From: Metopolophium dirhodum
Lineage: Eukaryota > Arthropoda > Insecta > Hemiptera > Aphididae
Length of the DNA: 64,000 bases
Direction: 5' to 3'
Assembly (NCBI RefSeq): GCF_019925205.1
Contig: NC_083560.1
Span: forward strand, 67,717,266-67,781,265
The notes beneath the pieces are model-generated. The model saw only the letters and a list, made by a program, of their open reading frames with translations, searched no databases and was not told the DNA's origin. Of this stretch, positions 53,041 through 64,000 are shown in pieces. Each line of letters opens with the position of its first letter. Position 1 is the first letter of the stretch. The translations under genes and the position numbers were made by a program.

Positions 53041-55099
53041 GTTTTTTAAATTATGCGCAGAATTTGCTAAAACGTTGACTTATGATAAAATTCCAAGTTA
53101 CTATACATGGAATCTGGTTGGTAAAATGTTTAATCGGCGTAAACAAGGAACTGTGGTGGAAGGGCACCCTGGCGTCAAAAAAAACGATGCTCTGGGCAGG
53201 GTATATACAATCCATCCTAACAATACCGAGTGTTTTCACTTGAGGATGCTGTTCCACATAGTTAAAGGTCCAACTTCTTTTCAAAGTCTTCGCACAGTGC
53301 AAAATGTCATATATGATACTATTCAAGGTGCATGCAAAGCGTTGGGTTTATTGGATGACGAGTCTCATTGGGAAAACACGCTATCAGAAGCGTCTATATG
53401 TTGTACACCTAAATCACTAAGATGTTTATTTGCTATCATGCTAACGTTTTGTCAAATTACTGATCCTTTGATGTTTTGGCAAAATTATCGTGAAAGTATG
53501 GCCGACGATATACTGCATCGAAAACGACAGGAATTGTCATCAAATGATATTAGTTTTGACCAAAGTTTATTTGATGAAGCTTTATTTGAATTAAGCAAAG
53601 AAGTGGAAGTTTTATCGGGAAAATCTTTATTTCATTTTGGTTTTCCTTTACCGATAAACATAAATAGAACAACAATTAACATTGAGTGTTTAAGAGAGAG
53701 AAATTATGATCAACAGCAACTATTACTGTCCGTTCAAAATGAAAACCAATTAAACCGTGAACAAAGAATTGTATATGATTCAGTGATGTCGTCTGTTAAC
53801 AATAATGAAGGCAAAATATTATTTTAGATGCTCCTGGGGGCATGGGTAAAACTTTTTTGATAAATTTACTTCTTGCAAAAGTAAGATATGGTGGAAAAAT
53901 TGCTCCTGCGGTATCGTCATCTGGCATTGCAGTTACGTTATTAGTAGGGGGCCGAACAGCTCATTCTACATTTAAACTTCCTTTGAAATATGATAGTGAC
54001 GATACTACGAGTGTCTATAACGTTTCAAAGTGGTACTGGTAAATTGATGCAGGACTGTAGTCTAATTATTTGGGACGAAGCGTCAATGTCCAAAAAAACT
54101 TCAGTTGAAGCTTTAGATAGAACGATGCGAGACTTGCGTCATAATAATAGTCCTATGGGTGGCTGCACAGTGTCGTTCTCTGGAGACTTCCGTCAGATTT
54201 TGCCTGTTGGTTACAAGAGGAACAAGAGCTGATGAAGTGAACGCGTCTTTGAAAAGATCCTATTTATGGCCTTATATAAAAATATTAGAACTTAAAACTA
54301 ATATGACAGTGTACAGATCAAGATAATATACATTTTTTCAAAGGTTTACTTTTAATAGGCAAAGGTGAATTTCAAGCAACGAATGATAAAATAAATATTA
54401 AAAGTTTCTGTAATTCAGTACCCACTATAACAAAATTGATCCAAAACGTGTACCCAAACATTCAAAGTCATTGAAATGGTTTCAAGACAGGGCTATTTTG
54501 TCACCAACAAATGAGCAAGTCGACAAATTAAATGATTTGATTCTATCTAGGTTTGACGCTCAATCACAAATGTACAATATCATTCAGTTGATACAGTTTT
54601 AGAAAAAGAGGATGCAGTCTATTTCCCAACTGAATTTCTTAACTCTTTAACGCCTTCTGGAGTCCCACCACATACACTGATTTTAAAAATAGGGGCACCT
54701 ATTATTTTAATGAGAAATTTGAGCCCACCCACACTTTGCAACGGTGACAAGACTACAAATCAAAAAATTGAGAAGTTCATTACTCGGGCGCATAATATTA
54801 ACAGGCAGTGGTAATGGAAAAACTGTTTTAATACCAAGAATACCAATTATACCCTCAGATTTACCTTTTAAGTTTAAACGTATTCAATTTCCCGTTAAAT
54901 TAGCATTTGCAATGACTATAAATAAATCACAGGGACAAACACTTTGTTTGCGTTGCTGGAATTAACCTAAGCGTTCAATGTTTTTCTCACGGTCAACTAT
55001 ACGTCGCCCTGTCACGTGTGACATCCAAATTTAATTTGTATATTTTTGCCCCTGATCCAGAAAAAGTCGATAACGTTGTTTACAAAGAAATTTTTTAAG
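53041..55099 (+). pseudogene. Helitron PIF1-type helicase region, broken
   Basis: Frame 53075-53827 continues from Rep (TYDKIPSYYTWN, FHLRMLFHIVKGPTSF) into the helicase with LNREQRIVYDSVMSSV. At about 53827 a frameshift separates it from the Walker A segment DAPGGMGKTFLINL (53830 onward), where Met replaces the usual Thr of GGTGKT. Then follow SSSGIAVTLLVGGRTAHS, the Walker B-like LIIWDEASM, GDFRQILPVG (about 54187-54216), and the C-terminal AFAMTINKSQGQT and GQLYVALSRV motifs to about 55099. Several frame changes separate these. The helicase would unwind the strand during rolling-circle transfer. Confidence 0.87.
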
Positions 55100-55403
55100 T
55101 ATTTGAATAATTATCAAAATACTGGCATAATTCATATCTTTTGTTCCATCCATAGTTATACCTACAAAATGTACATACACAATTTACATACATTTATATA
55201 CATTTACCACTACACACAAAATAATTTTTTTTAAACATTATGAAGAATCCGCGGTGGCGACGCTAAATTTATATGGCTACATTACCACGAAAACGTGACT
55301 AAAAGTGGTCTAAAATAAAAATAATTATTTAACATCCAGAAAATAAATAGCAATTTAATATCTGAGAAATCTTGCAATAGCGAAGCATTGCCGTGTCAGC
55401 TAG

Positions 55404-56920
55404 TATATTCAAATATCACATATTCAACAATAATTTTAATAATTTAATATGAACACGTGCAGATGAATAATTGTTGATTTCGTAAAGCTTATAAGATATA
55501 ATAATAATAAATAATAATAGTTTCAAAACCTAATCGTTTACAAATTACAATATTATAATAATTACAATCACTGAATTATAAAATCTCTAAATAAGGTATA
55601 TTGCCTCCTATTAGTGATTGAGTATAACGGGTAAGATCACATGGAAAGGTGTAGACGCCTTTATCTACATTATACTCAGAGGCCATAATCCCCAAAAAAT
55701 GTTTTAAAAAAATTATAATTTCAGAATACTAGTACCAGCATATTATTATATACAGTTTTCAGGCGTAATTTTATACCTCGCTCATTAGTGGCTTCTTATA
55801 TAAGTACGCCTCGATACCCGTATTGTGGATTACATAAACCTACGTAATATGGTATACACTTATAACTATAAATAATATAGTAATAATATGAACTAAAGAA
55901 TGTATAAAAATAAAACTTTTTTTTTCGACAAGAATTTAGTGTTGATAATGATAAGAATTATTCTCATTTAATTTTCTGTTGCTACTCGTATTTAAATAAA
56001 TTTTACGTCGTTCGGACTCGTTCGAAAAATTACAATTAATACTATTTGATTTGGTGAAAACCATTGTTAGCACGTTACAAAATTACTTTTATAGTATAGA
56101 TCTTTAAATTAAATTTAAATAACCTGTATTTTAGTGCAAATGCTGCTATAAAAAATGAAAAAATGATTAATATAGTTTTATTTTATTTTAATAAATTAAA
56201 AATTGTTAAAAAAAATGCAAATAAAAACTTCGTATTCCGATTCAAAAATACATGAAACGTATTCTTATATATTATAAAATAAGCATCACGTAGGTAGCTA
56301 GTTTTGAAAAATAATGCATCGAATTCCTAATTATGACTTATAAGTTTTGATTTTAAAAAGTATTGCGAGCGAATCGAGCGTTTTATGCATATTATACGAT
56401 ATACCTACCTATTATACCTAGGTATACAAGCTTTATATAGTTACATATTATGTCCCTAATGAATACATCCCGCCATTCCGGTAAAGATAGATTAGAATTA
56501 TAGTACTATATAAGTACCTATCCGGTCATGGTAATAGGTAGGTCTTCTGGGTCTTCACTGCTCTTAGGGGGGGTTCACACTACTGCACCATGTCGTGTAA
56601 AATAATCACGGTTACCGCAGTTACCAAACGATACCGCATAGTTGAATATACAAACCTACCGCTTAACTTGTATAAGTTGGAAGACTATAATCAGGCCCGT
56701 CACCACTCGCCAGGACACAAGCAAATTATGCGTGTTATTTCATATCGATAGGACGAGCGGCATTAAAATGTTCGCTTTAGAGCGGAAATATCTAACGACG
56801 GGCTTGAGGTACCTGGTATATAATATTATTATATTGATGTATATCTATAGCTGTTGATTTGTATCTGTCAAATGCCATTATTTAATATAATATTGACAAA
56901 TATATGAATATTATATTACT
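55404..56920. other. spacer between the Helitron and copy B, nothing recognised
   Basis: AT-rich with no supported frame. GGGGGGGTTCACACTACTGC near 56570 resembles a MITE end of the type at 34934, but no partner was found. Confidence 0.5.
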
Positions 56921-58840
56921 ATAATTATTGGAAAGATGGAATTTATATTAGGTAACTAAATACCTACTTCGTGCTATTTTAATATAATCTTTTAACAAAT
57001 TGTTTTGTTTTGTAAATATTCAGATTCTGATGAGTGTAGAAATATATGTAGTATCTATTATATAGGTAGATATTGGCTTAACAATGATGTGTGTTTAAGA
57101 AATTAAAGAAAAAATCCATTCATAAAGATGAAACAAAAAAATAGAAAGTAAAAAAAGGCGAGCAAACTTTTTGCCTAAAAATTCAGTTTTTCCTAATCGG
57201 AATCTATTTCAAATTATAAGTATATTACCTACCTATTACAATAAATTTTAAGATAATAATATTGTTTCAAAAGCAGATGAAAAAAAATTAAAAATCCAAA
57301 GTCACAATTTTTTTTTATAAGCATCGAAAGTTCAAAATACGTCAAAATGACGAAAATTTGCAAATTATTTTTAGTTAGAAATTTATGAAAAATGTTCTTT
57401 TTAAATCTAAGATTTGAAAATGTATTACAAGATAACTCATAAATTTGTTTACCTTTATCAAAGAAAAAAAAATGTCTACAAGAAAGTCAAATTAAATTTT
57501 TATATGAGTGTTTGAAATTCATATTTTTACAACATTTGATATTCACTTGATGAGAAATATTTAATCACGATTTTCTTATTTTGTAGTAATTAAACAAAAA
57601 ATGACTGTAGATACTTGAAAATTTCACTGAATGTTTATATTAGCATTTTCTATACACCATAAAATTATCAAAATACTTTGACTCTTTTTGAACTGTGTAT
57701 GGACATTATCTGTTTTGAATTCAAATTTAACACCATCCATTACAGTGACCCACTTGTAACCTACTGTATAGCAGAGCAACATCCACTTACCCACATTTTT
57801 TACATAAATAGTTATTTAATAATTACAATGATATCTCTATTTTTCATCTCAGTGGGTCTTCAATAGGCTAAAACTAAATACTAAAATGAAGATAATTAAA
57901 AAATGTAAGGTTTTAAAATAAGTTTTAAAGAATTATAAGTTATAACAAAACGTGCTATACAATTTTTAAAACAAAAATGTGATTTAACAAAATCAATATT
58001 CTAAGATTTTACTTAGTTTACTAAGTTTTGAAACAACCATTAATGTTTAGTCTATGAGCGCTCCGTTCCGATGAATGTAATAATGTGTTTTTTTTCTTAT
58101 ATTTTGTGTGTCAGTGTAAACGATAAGTAATTGAAATAATGCTTACATTTTCAACTTTGGTATTTAAAGTTCAAATCTTGACAAAATCATGAAAATTAGC
58201 GAATTATATTGAGTTGGGTATTCATACAATTTTTTCTTTTTAAATCTATGATTTGAAAATGTAATACAAAATTACTCATAAGTTTGTCTACCTTTATAAA
58301 AAAAAAAATGTCTACAAGCAAATCAAATTAAATTTGTATGAACGTTTGAACTTCATATCATGTAGCAATTTTATTATTTTTTGTAATTCAAAAACGAACG
58401 TACGTTTCCCAGCCCCCAACATATCAATTTTCATGAATTTTCTTTTGTCAATATTTAGTACTTTATTTGTTTGAATTTGTTTGACCCGAATCAGAATTTG
58501 TTTGACAACAGGTACCTTGGAAAATTCAATTTCCCCGTGTGGGGCCGAGGAAATGTTTCCCCAGCCCCCCTCATAAGTAAATAATGGACTTTCCAGGATT
58601 TTTCTTTTGCTAATATTCAGTACGTTATTTGTTTGACCCGAATCAGAATTTGTTCGACATCGGGTACCCCCGAAAATTCAATTTCCCTGTGGGGCTTATA
58701 ATTTGTTTAAATTGTATGCTAAATAAATTCAAATTCAATTAAATTTGACCTTTCAGGGCAGAGTCGCTCAGAATTGGATTTACATATAGTACTTAGTAGG
58801 TAATTAGTTTGTCATTCTTAATTATTGTTTAGAATGAAAA

Positions 58841-59430
58841 GGTTGTAACTGATATTTCTCGGTTTCGGCCTTATCATTCACGTTTTTATGAGTTAGAACC
58901 TTTTCATTCCGTGTATCCCTTAAATAATCAACGGATCGATACGATTTCAAGATTGAATTATACAACAATAAATATTAAATAATTATATACAAAAAAACCA
59001 TTTTTCAAAAAAATTGATTTAGAACCTTTTCATTCTGAGACGACGCAGTGTAGTGTAATATTATTGTTCGTGTTGAGCGCCGGCACGTCCACACACAGTG
59101 TGTGTTCGAATGCAGTTCACGACTCGTTGGTCGTTATTATGCCATTATTCCGAGTCCACATAGGTACAAGTGTGACACCGCTCGCATCCTTGCAATTACT
59201 TAAGGTCACATTTTATAAATTGGACATCATCGGCTGAGCCTTGTCGCGATTAATCGCCGCCGCCACCGTTCATCTTTTTCGTACTTTTTGAAATTTGCAA
59301 CTCCATGACCATTCTTTAACAGCTTGCAAATTGTTGCCATCTATATTCTATATTTATAAGAAAAAAACTATACACTTAATAACTACAAAACTAAATTTGA
59401 ATAAAATATCTTAATTGAATAAAACGTTAA
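58841..59430 (+). repeat. copy 3 of the GC-rich repeat module
   Basis: Same as 43517-44106 at the constant offset of 15324 bp, as part of the duplicated core. I saw no difference from copy 2 where compared. Confidence 0.85.
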
Positions 59431-59977
59431 AAGTGGATCAGGTAAAGTCGGGTGGAAAACTTCAAAGACGTCCGATACGGTACCTACTGTCTTGTATATT
59501 TTGTGTTATTAATAATAATTATTGAAAACAGTCCAGTAATATTTCGAGGCTAATAACTTCGGATAAACCAACATCCAATTTTAGTTATACCTATAACTCG
59601 ATTTCGCCCGCCATAAATGTTTAAAAAAATGTAGATTATATAAGTGTATCTTGGTTTTGGTGTACCTACCTAGGTACCTCAGCTCACAGATAAACTTGGG
59701 TAGCTTTGCGAACTAAATCGGCCAAGGTGAACAATTTATTTGTGGTGGATTGGGTATAGCACCTGGTATAAATCGAACGTGGTACAAACTACTCTTAAAA
59801 CATTCCTGATAATAATTATCTCCTAGAACAATTCAAAATTTTCACAAAATCGGTCAAGTAGTTTTTGAGAACCCATATAATAGCCACAAATATACATTCA
59901 ACTCTCATATTTGTTTCAAGATATAATTTATTTATTCGAAACCATAAGCGTGCGACAATTTGATGGATACTTGTACC

Positions 59978-60769
59978 CAGGGCCGGATTTAGGGGAGGGC
60001 TGAGTGGGCTGCAGCCCAGGGGCCCCCACAAATTCGGGGCCCCCACAATTTTATGACATTTAAATTAGAATACAGAAAAAATATTTTATTTATATTTACA
60101 CATATTTAATTAAATAATATTGAACTTTTTTGGACATTTAAAAATTTTTATTTTACTAACTAATAATAGATGTATTTACGTTTATTGACAATGAACGGTC
60201 TCTAAAAATATAGAAAAGATAGTTTATGCCGTCCGCGATCGGTGTGCACCGTCGATTGTAATAATATTAGTAAATGTGATTCTAAATATACACATGTAGG
60301 TCTGAATGATATGTCGAATGTCGTAGAAAACATGATGGTTAGCAAGAATATAGAATATAGATTATTAATTCATTGTCAGAATTATGAGATTAGTTTTCGG
60401 AAATATAAAATACACATTACAGACTATCTGTCTGTAGATAAATTATCGTTATTATAAATTATTGATTTATAAATTAAGAAAAGTTCCAGGCATTTAATTT
60501 TAATTGCTTGACATTATTATTTTTATTATTTTTATTTATTATTTTTCATTTAATTACTTACACTTAATATTATGATAATATTACTTAATATACTAGTTAT
60601 ACTCGATTTGATTGTTTTTATACTTATTCATTATTAAATAGTAGTTAATTGTGACTACTACTAAACATAATAATAAATATTATTTGATAAAAAAAAATAT
60701 ATTTCCTTGTTTATGTATATACACAATATATTCCACCCAGGGGCCACCACATACCTAAATCCACCCCTG
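59978..60769. mobile_element. second copy of the 792-bp hAT element, duplicated with its flanks
   Basis: Identical ends, the same TSD (CTTGTACC on both sides) and the same flanking sequence as 44654-45445. It was therefore copied with the block and did not insert independently. Confidence 0.88.
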
Positions 60770-62329
60770 CTTGTACCTCATCTGGCAGAGTAACTAATGG
60801 CAAACATTTAAAATACTAATTTTTACAAAATTATTTCTCCTATAGCCAATAGCAACCATTTATATACAAAAATGTCTATCGTAAGTCTCATTGTTGAACC
60901 AACTGGGTCTAATTGTGAATCTAAACCATTCAGGTACTCACTCAAAAACACAAAAAATGTCCAGTGGTTTAAGAGGAGTTCAATGACATAGAGATAAACA
61001 TTTATTTTTATATATAAAGACATAAATTGTTATTATTTTCAGCCACCCAATTAATTTCACCAAGGAAAATTATTATACATTACAACCTTCCTTGTGACTC
61101 AACCGATTTATTAGTGAAAACCGTATTAAAATAAGTAGAGTTATTTTCGAGATATTATGCTGGTATATACAAAAAAGGGCAGTGTTCCTCTACTATATTA
61201 TGCATGTTATAAACATATAAACTTTCCTCTTGAATTATTCTATCAATTAAATAAACTGCATCAAAATCCGCTTCGTACTTTTTAAAGATTTACAGACAGA
61301 CAGAGGGACTTTTATTAAGATTTATTATTATTATTTTACGTGTACAATTTTTATGTAACTTTAAAACAAATGACCGTAGATACATGAAATTTTCACTGGT
61401 TGTTTATATTTGCATTTTCAATATACGATATAATTTTCAAAATATTTTTATTTGTTTTGAACTGTTAAAAAACATTTTCTGGTTTCCTATTTTATTAGTT
61501 TTTTTTTCTATGAATGTCAATTAATTTTATTTGTTGAGTAAAAATACTTGAAAATTTAATACCAGGCTCCTACTATATTGTTACATTGAAATTTTATAAA
61601 TATTAAAAATCCTTGGTCACATTTTTTTTATAAGCATTCAAATCTTGACAAAATATGGAAAAATCACGAAAATTACCAAATTATTTTGAGTTAAGAATTC
61701 ATAAAAAATTTTGTTTTTAAATCTAAGATATAAAAATGTAATACAAGTTTCCTTATAAATTTGTCTACTTTTAGCAAAAAAAAAATAAGAGCATTTGAAG
61801 TTCATATTTTTACAACATTGGATGTTCACTCGATTTCTCATGAAACAATTTTCTTATTTTGTTATAATTAATAAAACGTATGACTGTATATACATGAAAA
61901 TTTCACTGAATGTTAATATTGGCATTTTCTATACACGATAAAATTTTGAATATAATTTGACTCTTTTTGAGCTGTTTACGGATATTGTCAGTTTTCAATT
62001 TTTTTAGTTTTTTTTCTAGATACCAATAAAATTTTATTTGTTAGGTAAAAAAGCGTGAAAATTTAATGCTAGGCTCCTGATATATTGTTACAATAGCAGT
62101 TGAAAAATATTAAAAATAAATAGGTATAATTTTTTTTCTAAGCATTTAAAGTTCAAATTTTGACTACATTTATCAAATTTAAAAATTAATAATTATTTTG
62201 TAGTTAAAAATTTATAAAATGTTCAACTTTTATAGCTAAGGATTGAAAATTTAAAACAAGGCTCCACATAAATAGGTTATATATAAATTATTTTATTTAC
62301 AATAATATCATCAAAGATACTTAGTAATA

Positions 62330-62478
62330 TCATAGGCTAACTGACCGGTTTCGCTCAGAATCGTTTTTCTTAAACTCGTACAATGATATTATATCATTGA
62401 ATTCAAATTTAACACCATCCATTACAGTGACCCACTTGTAACCTACTGTACAGCAGAGCGACATCCACTTACCCACCT
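62330..62478. repeat. right-hand TIR-family terminus in copy B
   Basis: Contains TAACTGACCGGTTTCGCTCA, TTTAACACCATCCATTACAG and GCGACATCCACTTACCCACC, equivalent to 46890-47032 with several substitutions. Confidence 0.75.
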
Positions 62479-62639
62479 TTTTCATACTAAATTGTAAAAA
62501 AAAAAACAAATAAAATACATTTTGAGATTTGTTTAATACAATGTTCAATATCGTGTTTTGAAAATAATATGTCTTGTTCAAGTAGGTTTATAGTCCTCCT
62601 GAAGGCATATATTTCATTGTTTGTGTTTATTTGACTCGT

Positions 62640-63034
62640 GCAATTAATTTAGAATCTCATGTCCAATCTCACAGCTGAAGCATTCATAGCCGCATTGTCA
62701 AGGTTCGAGACTCATCTAGGACAATGCAATCACTTATATAGTGATAATATTACTAATTTTGTTGTTACTAACATGTTAGGTACTCAAGTCACATTACTCA
62801 AAGGACTCCATTCGTGATTTTTTCACTGAGTATGTAATCCATTGGCATTTCATACCTTCGTCTGATCCACATTTTGGGGGATTGTGGGAGTCAGCAGTGA
62901 AATTTGCAAAAAGACACTTAATAAAGATTGTTAAAAATAATATGTTACATTTTGAAGAGCTGACCACATTTCTATGCAAAATTGAAGCAGTTCTCAACCC
63001 CAAGCCACTCACACCATTAAGCGATGACACTAGT
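62640..63034 (+). pseudogene. BEL/Pao integrase remnant, truncated second copy
   Basis: Matches 47190-47585 with several substitutions (for example IVKNNMLHFEELTTFLCKI in place of the FED version). It stops at GACACTAGT, so the LSALTPAHFLLGEP segment and the C-terminus are lost, and it is joined directly to internal sequence of the TIR family at 63035. Confidence 0.8.
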
Positions 63035-64000
63035 CATAATAATATTGTTTCAAAAGCAAATGAAAAAAAATTAAAAATCCAGTCACAATTTTTTTTTTAT
63101 AAGCATCGAAAGTTCAAAATACGTAAGATTGACGAAAATTTGCAAATTATTTTTAGTTAGAAATTCATGAAAAATGTTCTTTTTAAATCTAAGATTTGAA
63201 AATGTAATACAAGATTACTCATAAATTTGTTTACCTTTATCAAAAAAAAAAAAAAAATGTCTACAAGAAAGTCAAATTAAATTTTTATATGAGTGTTTGA
63301 AATTCATATTTTTACAACATTTGATATTCACTTGGTTTCTCATATAACGATTTTCTTATTTTGTTGTAATTAAACAAAAAATGGCTGTAGATACTTGAAA
63401 ATATCACCGAATGTTTATATTACCATTTTCTATACACCATAAAATTATCAAAATATTTTGATTCTTTTTGAACTGTGTATGGACGTTATCTGTTTTAAAT
63501 TTTTTTAGTTTTTTTTTCTATAAATATCAATAAATTTTTTATTTGTTGGGTAAAAAAGCTTGAAAATTTTTGTTAATATTGTTACTATAGCAGTTGAAAA
63601 ATATTAAAAATACATAGGCACAATTGTTTTTTTTTATAAGCATTTAAAGTTAAAATTTTGACAAAATTTATCAAATTTAAAATTTAATAATTATTTTGTA
63701 GTTAAAAATTTATAAAATGTTCAACTTTTATATCTAAGGATTGAAAATTTAAAACAAGATTTTACGTAAATAGGTTATATATAAATTACTTTATTCACAA
63801 TAATATCATCAAATATACTTAGTAATATCATGGGCTGACTGACTGCTGTTTTCGCTCAGAATCGTTTTTCTTATTCAAATTTAACACCATCCATTACAGT
63901 GACCCTCTTGTAACCTAGTATACAGTAGAGCGACATCCACTCACCCACTTTTTTCTAATGATGTCAATACAATTTTAATTGTTGGGTCAAAAAGCGTGAA
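63035..64000. repeat. further modular TIR-family copy, running off the window
   Basis: Starts with CATAATAATATTGTTTC and AAAAGCAAATGAAAAAAAA, corresponding to about 40180 and 57255. It continues through the TTTTCTATACACCATAAAA module to a right-end terminus at about 63830-63950 (TGGGCTGACTGACTGCTG, GCGACATCCACTCACCCAC), then into more module sequence to the window edge. Confidence 0.75.

Larger units (their letters stand above)
50667..55403 (+). mobile_element. decayed autonomous Helitron
   Basis: A single plus-strand Rep-helicase gene is recognisable but broken by many stops and frameshifts. The 3' end is well defined: GCAATAGCGAAGCATTGC (5-bp stem) is followed by a CTAG terminus at 55400-55403 and a host T at 55404, as expected for Helitrons. 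The 5' end at TCTATATATTAGTATAG (50667) is a guess based on the usual TC start; it is preceded by T and not the usual A. No terminal inverted repeats or target duplication are expected. Confidence 0.85.
56921..63034 (+). repeat. composite duplicated block, copy B
   Basis: Direct copy of 39325-47585. It lacks about 520 bp (copy A 39568-40087, which holds the left TIR) and about 1.75 kb between two repeat modules (the shared stretch near 40650-40676 and 42395-42421 is fused at 57717-57744). It has about 125 bp that copy A lacks (near 61780-61905) plus a smaller insertion near 62163. It ends abruptly after GACACTAGT within the integrase remnant. Confidence 0.9.

Noticed and set aside
1..64000. 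CRISPR array, bacterial operon or horizontally acquired cluster
   Set aside because: No regular spacer array and no prokaryotic-style gene cluster; all coding evidence is intron-bearing animal genes or eukaryotic mobile elements.

Overview
This window looks like an insect nuclear genome, most probably an aphid (Hemiptera). The sequence is very AT-rich, has short introns, contains many motifs of the tacctacctatt type and is full of decayed transposable elements. Two conserved animal genes could be rebuilt exon by exon. The aphid assignment is my inference from sequence style; no search was run.

Region by region: 1-8.2 kb is intergenic. It has a GC-rich low-complexity edge (1-390), a 142-bp tandem repeat with G-runs (2034-2420), a candidate hAT-like element (4171-5287), a TIR element carrying a CCCGGCCC-rich tandem array (5783-6323) and microsatellites. 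From 8185 to 25672 on the minus strand lies a complete myosin VIIa (crinkled-type) gene. Its 37 coding exons add up to 6486 nt, that is 2161 codons plus stop, with every junction in phase. The intron at 15987-19343 carries a foreign insertion with a gypsy-like gag and protease remnant.

28.5-29.55 kb is a GC-rich divergent promoter region between the Myo7a 5' end and the plus-strand CDV3 homologue (coding exons 29767-36481, 218 aa). The 5.3-kb third coding intron of CDV3 contains several MITE-like elements.

37.4-64 kb contains no recognisable host gene. It holds two direct copies of a composite repeat block (39325-47585 and 56921-63034; a further fragment runs off the right end). Each copy contains a modular TIR repeat family, a GC-rich 0.6-kb module, a 792-bp non-autonomous hAT element with a perfect 8-bp target duplication, and a BEL/Pao integrase remnant. 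Between the two copies sit a long AT-rich tract and a decayed Helitron (about 50.67-55.40 kb) with recognisable Rep (HUH) and PIF1-type helicase motifs.

Myo7a encodes an unconventional actin motor and CDV3 a small, poorly characterised conserved protein. They share a promoter region, but nothing shows they share a pathway. I found no convincing new cellular system. The most unusual things here are the mosaic duplicated block, the modular TIR repeat family and the nested element inside Myo7a.
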